This document shows, piece after piece, positions 60,801 to 64,000 of a stretch of DNA of 64,000 bases. The stretch is from assembly GCA_947568835.1 (NCBI GenBank), contig OX387609.1, positions 9,501,660 through 9,565,659 on the forward strand, given 5' to 3'. The translations under genes and the position numbers were made by a program. Source of the DNA: Protonemura montana. Taxonomy: Eukaryota > Arthropoda > Insecta > Plecoptera > Nemouridae. Under the pieces are notes generated by a model, which was not told where the DNA came from, searched no databases, and worked only from the letters and a program-made list of their open reading frames with translations. Numbering within the stretch: position 1 is the stretch's first letter; each line of letters begins with the position of its first letter.

Positions 60801-63429
60801 CCCATTAGCTTTGTCTGTCAAAATTAATCAGTTATTTGGTGCAGTGTTCAGTTGTGTCAGCTGTTTTTTTAGTGTTGACATCGGGTCACTTTTTTAACAC
60901 TTTTCAGTTAGTGAGAGATCTTTTGAACTAATGAGGCCAACAAACACCCTGGTGTAGAGTACTAGAACTTGTTTTTGCTTAGAAACAGACACCCTGGACT
61001 ACTTTATCAATTAAGTGTTATAAGTGGGAGAGTCAGAGCTGGCAAAAAATCCATGCCAATTATGAGTTACTTATTTCTAGATTGCAAACAAGTTTTTGAT
61101 AGGTTAGTAGTGTTTGTAATAATTTAAAACAAATTGCTCTATTTGCTCCGTTATCGCACTCACTTGGTGACGTCCCCTTCCGTGTAGGAGCTGCGATAAA
61201 ACCCGTCCATGGCGGTGTTGAGCTTCCCGCTGAACTCGAGGTGAAGGGTGTAGTTCATTCCAACTTCGAGCGCCTTCGCGAGCGTCACGATTAGGAACTG
61301 AGTCTCGGCGACATGTTCCAACGGGGTCAACACACCAACCTCGTTGCCGGCGTCGTCCGTGACAGTCGTCCGACCATCCACCAAATCAAGCTGGTTGCTG
61401 TGTAACGTGATGGAACGGGTCGATCGCTCCACTTTCATGTGTATTTCCACCTGGCGTTGAAATTAACATGTTTTATTGCCAACGGTATTTATATTTGGGA
61501 ACTGACTTTTGTGAATTGTAGCTAAAGTACCTATGTAGCTAAAATGATTGAACTATAAGGACGAAAGCTCTGGTTAATAGTGAAATTGTTATAATTAATG
61601 GGATAATTGGTATGAATAGGTAATAGTTTGCCCTGGTTATAACATAGACATAGTAGAAATATTTACTAGAAGTCAGGGAGCTCATCCCAAATGTGGATAA
61701 CTAATATATAGCTATCGGTGAGTTGGTAGAGTTTGTAATACCGTGCTACAGTAACGCTAATATTAATTCCGTGTACTTTACCAACAAAAATGGAAAATCC
61801 TAATAAGTCGCCATCGTTGGGAGTGTTAAAAATGTTATATCGTTATTTCTCATGGATTACTCGTACTCGTAGTCATAATCGTAACTTCATTAAATCAAAG
61901 TCGTAATTAATTGTAGAGGTTTGATAAAAATGACAGCTGCAAGCGGCATCGGGTGGCACCTACCGATACCACCTGTTGCCGAAAGTTTAACATTAGCGCT
62001 GGTCCTCTGAGTAGACCAATATATAGGTACACTCAAAGGTAGGTAATACTCGTTGCAAGGGTCGTTAAGTGGTGAAGATGATGTAGTGCTATAAAAAGGT
62101 GGGAATACGGTGGAATTTTTCCCCTTAATCTTGTCCAAAAAATCAAAATATTACGGGCATGGAGTACAACCAGGCATTGCACTTTTTACTGAAGTACTTA
62201 TTAATACACTAATTGTTCTAACCTCGCTCGTAATCTAATGATGTCTTTGAGGTATTGTCGGTATGGTGTGGTATGCTACTACACACTCAAATGATTTAAG
62301 TGCTTATTACCTCGAACTTCCACATTGAGTTCACTCTTGACAGCTGCCACGACACTCGATGACCATACACCAAACAATACAACACAACACGTTGAACGAG
62401 CAATGCCAGTTAAGTTTGATTTGCAAACCAATGCGCCGTTGTGAACGCATTTTGCAGCTAACTCTTCGTCAGTAAAGCCAGAGCGAAACTGATTGCGTGC
62501 TCGCCAAATGCTCGCCATGGCTGTACTGAAGCAGTGCTATGATGAATACCACTCTAGTCAAAACAAAACTGGTTTGTTTCGATCGGAATTTTATCATGTT
62601 TCGCCTTATCTTTGTTTACTTTATCAAAAAAACTCTTGGCAAGGCTTTCCAGAATTGCTAGCGTAGGTTTGTGGGAGTGTTAGGTTCCCTAGATATCTGG
62701 GTTGTCGACCTTTCGGGTGTATTGCACAAAAACCATTTAGTTTCTATGTATAGTCAGAGGCCCCTCAAGCGGTAATTAGGGGGGGTCTTTGTCCGATTCA
62801 TGTTCATCTTGTCAGAATGATGTCAACATTTCAACCCTTCTCGACTCGACCATGTAAGATGACATAACTCACTTACCTACCCCCACCCCTTCCCATCAGG
62901 TAAATCTACCTGAAATAATATCACAATGCAATGCAACAATTCTAAAACGCATGCCAGACAATCAACTCTGACAGCTAACATATTTCAGAAGTAAATAATG
63001 ACTCTGCCCATTGAAAGAACGCAATGCACCTGAGCCAACATAGTAAACTCAGTAAACTCAGTACCTACTCAGTAAATAGCTAATATTTGCAATTTTTTTT
63101 GCGATTGCTTGCATGTATTAAACTGCAGTGCATGCTCTACCACAAGAAACCATATTTAAATTAATAAGAAGTGAGATGAATGTGATTGGGTTGAAAGACA
63201 TGGGGCGTTAGCAACGTACCATCCCCTGGAAGGGAAAGCCGCCGGCCTCGTCATCGAGGAACGGCACGATGGAGATGGTATACGCCAGGGGTACCACTTC
63301 GCCGGGCAGTCTGAATTCCGCCGCCTTCAACGCCTTTCCCTGAGATTTGGATTTTCCCTGGAAGGGGCTGGAAGTCGTGGAGGCGAACAGCAGCGCCGCG
63401 GCGGCCAGCGCTAGCAACGCGCGCGTCAT
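45617..63429 (-). CDS. Aminopeptidase N, GPI-anchored, M1 zinc metallopeptidase (15 exons, 960 aa)
   Basis: Coding exons join (minus strand) 63220-63429, 61164-61450, 60362-60529, 59325-59630, 56892-57057, 55652-55826, 53908-53989, 53249-53435, 52410-52611, 51021-51301, 50354-50544, 49270-49437, 47888-48031, 47396-47474 and 45617-45853. Together they give 2,883 nt in a consistent phase, near the usual insect length. The enzyme removes N-terminal residues from peptides at the outer membrane surface, typically of midgut cells. Residues 1-22 are a signal peptide. The N-terminal beta domain includes [20 protein letters not shown]. The catalytic domain has GAMEN at 313-317, HEFAH at 349-353, Glu372 18 residues on, and Tyr435 in VTYNKG. 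Cys pairs sit in exons 11 and 12. A Gly-rich omega region (934-937) and hydrophobic tail (943-960) predict GPI anchoring. The usual HQWFGN after the zinc motif reads HFWFGD. The start is the only ATG in frame before the signal peptide. All introns are GT-AG except intron 6 (GC-AG). Confidence 0.95.
45877..45940 (-). repeat. 5S-SINE 3'-end fragment in APN intron 14
   Basis: GTTAACGACGCACTGTTTTG and ACTGGTCTATTGGCC match the minus-strand 3' tail of the SINE family (compare 21430-21475). It begins about 25 bp from the exon 15 acceptor. Confidence 0.65.
47396..47474 (-). CDS. APN exon 14 (residues 856-882)
   Basis: Acceptor TTTCAG|C and donor AAG|GTAAGT. Encodes [20 protein letters not shown], part of the C-terminal helical repeats. 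Confidence 0.9.
47888..48031 (-). CDS. APN exon 13 (residues 808-856)
   Basis: Acceptor TTTTCAG|G and donor CA|GTGAGT. Encodes [20 protein letters not shown] and [13 protein letters not shown], matching the ENSGIRKQD..VF..V..N motif of insect APNs. Confidence 0.93.
48775..48870 (-). repeat. CTGAAGA...CGAAACGTC motif repeat in intron 12
   Basis: On the minus strand CCTGAAGATAACGAG, a six-base loop and CTCGTCGAAACGTC form a hairpin (ACGAG/CTCGT) between CTGAAGA and GAAAC. This resembles the hammerhead catalytic core layout found in Penelope-like element ends. A full third helix with a cleavage triplet is not evident nearby. Confidence 0.5.
49270..49437 (-). CDS. APN exon 12 (residues 752-808)
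   Basis: Acceptor CTCGCAG|A and donor TC|GTAAGT. Encodes [23 protein letters not shown] and [14 protein letters not shown], with the second conserved Cys pair. Confidence 0.93.
49473..49676. repeat. Long near-perfect palindrome (97-bp arms) in intron 11
   Basis: Arm 49473-49569 pairs with 49580-49676 across a 10-base spacer, with two mismatches seen. The outer ends read TTTAAC...GTTAAA, consistent with a TTAA target or simply part of the arms. The right arm and its downstream flank align with the repeat at 41205-41335, so the left arm is an inverted duplicate. It lies about 35 bp upstream of the exon 12 acceptor in transcript sense. Confidence 0.9.
50354..50544 (-). CDS. APN exon 11 (residues 689-752)
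   Basis: Acceptor CCCTCAG|CGC and donor AG|GTGCGT. Contains the conserved Cys pair in [17 protein letters not shown]. Confidence 0.93.
51021..51301 (-). CDS. APN exon 10 (residues 595-688)
   Basis: Acceptor CTCCTCAG|GC and donor AAG|GTTTGG. Encodes [12 protein letters not shown], then the start of the C-terminal helical domain ([29 protein letters not shown]). Family-typical collinearity supports both ends; the donor is weaker than the others. Confidence 0.92.
52242..52325 (-). repeat. Retroelement 3' tail with trinucleotide repeat in intron 9
   Basis: On the minus strand, AATAAA (complement of 52260-52265) is followed by a (CTA)n run (complement of 52242-52260). This is the layout of a LINE or SINE 3' end. 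Confidence 0.45.
52410..52611 (-). CDS. APN exon 9 (residues 528-595)
   Basis: Acceptor CGACAG|GAACG and donor G|GTAGGT. Encodes ERVLLRP and [12 protein letters not shown] (beta domain), then [10 protein letters not shown] at the junction to exon 10. Confidence 0.93.
52962..53165 (-). repeat. 5S-SINE body copy in intron 8
   Basis: GTAGCCTGCTCCTGTTGAAG, AGCACCAAGG, GGATTCCTCTACAAATCCAT, GCTGATAAGCAAGGCGAGTG follow the minus-oriented body order. More diverged than the 21.4-kb copy. Confidence 0.75.
53249..53435 (-). CDS. APN exon 8 (residues 465-527)
   Basis: Acceptor ATTTCAG|C and donor CAG|GTGAGG. Encodes an acidic stretch, then [19 protein letters not shown], the conserved W-T-x-x-P-G-x-P motif at the end of the thermolysin-like domain. 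Confidence 0.93.
53908..53989 (-). CDS. APN exon 7 (residues 438-465)
   Basis: Acceptor CTTTCAG|GT and donor TA|GTAAGT. Encodes [20 protein letters not shown], the conserved helix after the catalytic Tyr. Confidence 0.93.
54176..54740 (+). repeat. Degenerate tandem repeat in intron 6
   Basis: Units start near 54176, 54465 and 54596 with variants of TTTCTACAGTTTTTATGATT, followed by TTTCGAAC, a TTTTGCA.TG segment, GGGGC and CATTTTGG. Heavy divergence and unequal spacing indicate an old array. Confidence 0.5.
55440..55575. repeat. tRNA-SINE inverted pair in intron 6
   Basis: A minus-strand body (ATTTAAATTGCTTACGCTTG, CAATGCGCGGGGTATTTTAT) faces a plus-strand fragment (GGACATCAATTTTGAGACG ... 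AGTGTTCGTAATAAT). It repeats the head-to-head layout at 2049. It ends about 76 bp from the GC donor of this intron. Confidence 0.65.
55646..55651 (-). promoter_or_regulatory. Non-canonical GC 5' splice site of intron 6
   Basis: Minus-strand AAAG|GCAAGA fits the AG|GCAAGT consensus of U2-type GC-AG introns. Splicing here restores [11 protein letters not shown], collinear with the family (Y-x-K-G-A-S-V-L-R-M-L). The nearest GT alternative (AAA|GTCTTA, about 20 bases on) is in phase but poor, and would insert six residues into this invariant segment. Confidence 0.75.
55652..55826 (-). CDS. APN exon 6 (residues 380-438)
   Basis: Acceptor TTACAG|GTGGTG. Encodes [20 protein letters not shown] and, near the end, GTVTYNK with the transition-state Tyr435. 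The donor is AAAG|GCAAGA, a GC donor; see the finding. Confidence 0.9.
56281..56380 (-). repeat. 5S-SINE 5' fragment in intron 5
   Basis: On the minus strand: GTCAGGTATTGGTTGCGTGA, CCATCATACACGTAGCTAG, TTCTGTTTGGGATAGAGG, then AAAGTT. These are the 5S box C region followed by the start of the SINE body, which helps define the head/body junction. Confidence 0.7.
56892..57057 (-). CDS. APN exon 5 (residues 324-379, zinc site)
   Basis: Acceptor CGAAAAG|G and donor CAA|GTACGT. Encodes [20 protein letters not shown] followed by [11 protein letters not shown]. His349, His353 and Glu372 bind zinc and Glu350 is the catalytic base. Confidence 0.97.
57361..58779 (+). mobile_element. Decayed hAT-superfamily transposon in APN intron 4
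   Basis: The element is 1,419 bp. The left end TAGAGCCACGATTATATGG matches the complement of the right end (TAGAGCCAAGATTTTATGG, from 58779) with two differences. It is flanked by an 8-bp duplication GTAATGTA at 57353-57360 and 58780-58787, the hAT hallmark. The interior contains the hAT C-terminal dimerisation remnant (58213-58335). Much of the transposase is missing or mutated, so the copy is non-autonomous. Confidence 0.88.
58213..58335 (+). pseudogene. hAT transposase C-terminal fragment
   Basis: The frame reads [13 protein letters not shown], a stop, then [20 protein letters not shown] and MLSFNK before a second stop. This matches the Dimer_Tnp_hAT signature (N-S-x-x-A-E-R-x-F-S ... K-R-x-R-M/L). 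One internal stop and a Gly where Arg is normal show it is inactive. Confidence 0.85.
59050..59225 (+). repeat. tRNA-derived SINE copy in APN intron 4
   Basis: An A-box-like TAGCTGAATTGGTTAGAG (59121-59138) and a diverged B-box (GGGGTTTAAATGTC) precede the body ATCAATTTTTGAGAGGGTAG and AAGTGTTCC. The upstream CCTTGGAACTCCGTAATTCTCATC resembles the segment at 2165-2190, so the family may be longer than the tRNA-like part. An older body fragment lies at 58865-58945. Confidence 0.7.
59325..59630 (-). CDS. APN exon 4 (residues 222-324, GAMEN motif)
   Basis: Acceptor TTCTTCAG|T and donor AG|GTGCGT. Encodes [15 protein letters not shown] and [19 protein letters not shown] binds the substrate N-terminus. 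Confidence 0.95.
60039..60173. repeat. Inverted repeat (36-bp arms) in intron 3
   Basis: 60039-60074 (ATTGAAAAAGACAGATAATT, TGGCAAAAACAAACCC) pairs with 60138-60173 with a few mismatches. Probably a foldback MITE remnant. Confidence 0.65.
60362..60529 (-). CDS. APN exon 3 (residues 166-222)
   Basis: Acceptor CCGCAG|A and donor AT|GTGAGT. Encodes [20 protein letters not shown] and [14 protein letters not shown], the strongly conserved Arg/Cys-Phe-Asp segment next to the M1 active site. Confidence 0.95.
60595..60762 (+). repeat. 5S-SINE 5' half in intron 2
   Basis: 5S-like TGTATTGGGTGACCATCATA is followed by ACCAGTTCTGTCCAGAAGAG, AACTTCACTCGCCTTGCTTA, TCAACCTCTCGACAGTATGG and AATCCTGTTGTTTGCGTTGT. 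The 3' half is missing. Confidence 0.75.
61164..61450 (-). CDS. APN exon 2 (residues 71-166)
   Basis: Acceptor GCCAG|GTGGAA and donor AA|GTGAGT. Encodes [19 protein letters not shown] (M1 N-terminal domain) and a predicted N-glycosylation site in [10 protein letters not shown], ending [15 protein letters not shown]. Confidence 0.9.
63220..63429 (-). CDS. APN exon 1 (residues 1-70)
   Basis: Encodes [17 protein letters not shown], a short hydrophobic signal peptide, then a Lys/Ser-rich linker and [20 protein letters not shown], the first strand region of M1 peptidases. Donor ATG|GTACGT, phase 0. A TTCCAG acceptor six bases upstream of the ATG (63436-63437) suggests a 5' UTR intron. Confidence 0.9.
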
Positions 63430-63437
63430 TCCCGTCT
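63430..63437 (-). promoter_or_regulatory. Candidate 3' splice site of a 5' UTR intron
   Basis: Minus-strand CTAACGATTGTTCCAG|ACGGGAATG has a CTAAC branch-like motif and a CAG six bases before the start codon. If used, the true promoter lies further upstream, beyond the SINE at 63488, possibly outside the window. Confidence 0.4.
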
Positions 63438-63487
63438 GGAACAATCGTTAGTTACTTGTTGGTTAGTTAGTTGTGTTTAACTAATGA

Positions 63488-63870
63488 CTGTTTTGGCAAC
63501 GGGTCGTGTGGCACTAATCTAATGGAGTCGGTGAATGACTTGGTGATACAAGGTTGATGAAGACGAAGAACCTAGCCTAGAAGGAATAAGGGAAATCCGG
63601 TCACGGAGTTTGTACAGGTCCCCTCCGAAGAAAGGCACAATGTGAACAGCAGAATTCCTCCACAAATCCACGCCGTCGAAAGGTTGATAAGCAAGGCGAG
63701 TCATTGTACTAATTGTAATGCCTCCAACCTCTCTGCCGAACATAACTGGTCGTGTTTTTCTTTACAAACAAACTGTATTCATATTTTGTTTGTGTTTACT
63801 GGTAAAGGGGATGAAGAATAAAAATAAATAAAAATGTATAGTAATCACCCATCCAATACCTTGACCAGCT
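63488..63870 (-). repeat. 5S-SINE copy upstream of the APN start
   Basis: The body (63488-63760) includes GGTTGATAAGCAAGGCGAGT and ATTCCTCCACAAATCC in minus orientation. A 5S box-like ATTGGATGGGTGATTAC lies at 63842-63858. The two are separated by about 80 bp of AT-rich sequence, apparently an insertion. The copy sits 60 bp from the start codon, in the promoter or a 5' UTR intron. Confidence 0.7.
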
Positions 63871-64000
63871 CAGTGTTTCTTAACTTTGGCGACCTCATGC
63901 AGGTTCCTAAAGCCGAACCATTTGGTTTTGGATCAGGCTCCAGTTTTTTGGGTGTTTTTAAAAAGAATTACGTGTGTTTTGTTTATAGAAAAATCATAAT

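Noticed and set aside
62279-62518. Possible extra or alternative first exon (79 codons from an ATG) in APN intron 1
   Set aside because: A GTAATA donor-like site follows, but the peptide has no M1 similarity and exons 1 and 2 already join in phase without it.

Overview
The window looks like AT-rich nuclear DNA from an arthropod, most likely an insect. It holds one large split gene, many decayed and a few young transposable elements, and no prokaryotic signatures. The evidence is introns with metazoan splice sites, RNA polymerase III-type SINEs, non-LTR retrotransposon ends with microsatellite tails, and a GPI-anchored aminopeptidase N of the insect midgut type. All coordinates and homologies were worked out by eye.

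From 1 to about 45.3 kb I see no host protein gene. This side is a repeat landscape. Its best-preserved resident is an apparently intact 3,780-bp DNA transposon (4024-7803). It has 476-bp terminal inverted repeats that look identical, a 4-bp GTAT target duplication and one uninterrupted 689-residue transposase-like frame (Sola-like by my reading). It sits inside a SINE whose head derives from 5S rRNA, so other copies of that SINE in the window act as the empty site and confirm the element ends. Also present are a tRNA-derived SINE family, often as head-to-head pairs, a second tRNA-like repeat, LINE 3' ends, a MITE-like hairpin, an exact 91-bp tandem duplication, a 10-bp-period satellite and two composite repeat blocks (29.9-31.85 kb and 41.9-43.2 kb) that share a GC-rich terminal module.

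From 45.6 to 63.4 kb on the minus strand lies a complete aminopeptidase N gene. Fifteen coding exons join in phase to 960 codons. The product has a signal peptide, GAMEN substrate motif (313-317), HEFAH zinc motif (349-353) with third ligand Glu372, catalytic Tyr435, conserved cysteine pairs and a C-terminal GPI-anchor signal. Intron 6 appears to use a GC donor. The introns carry several 5S-SINE and tRNA-SINE copies, a decayed hAT transposon with an 8-bp target duplication, a near-perfect 97-bp-arm palindrome beside a splice acceptor, and Penelope/hammerhead-like motifs.

The functional content is therefore one secreted, membrane-anchored digestive-type peptidase and one possibly active transposon. 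Most of the remainder is repeat-derived or featureless AT-rich spacer. The host species, expression and transposon activity cannot be established from the sequence alone.
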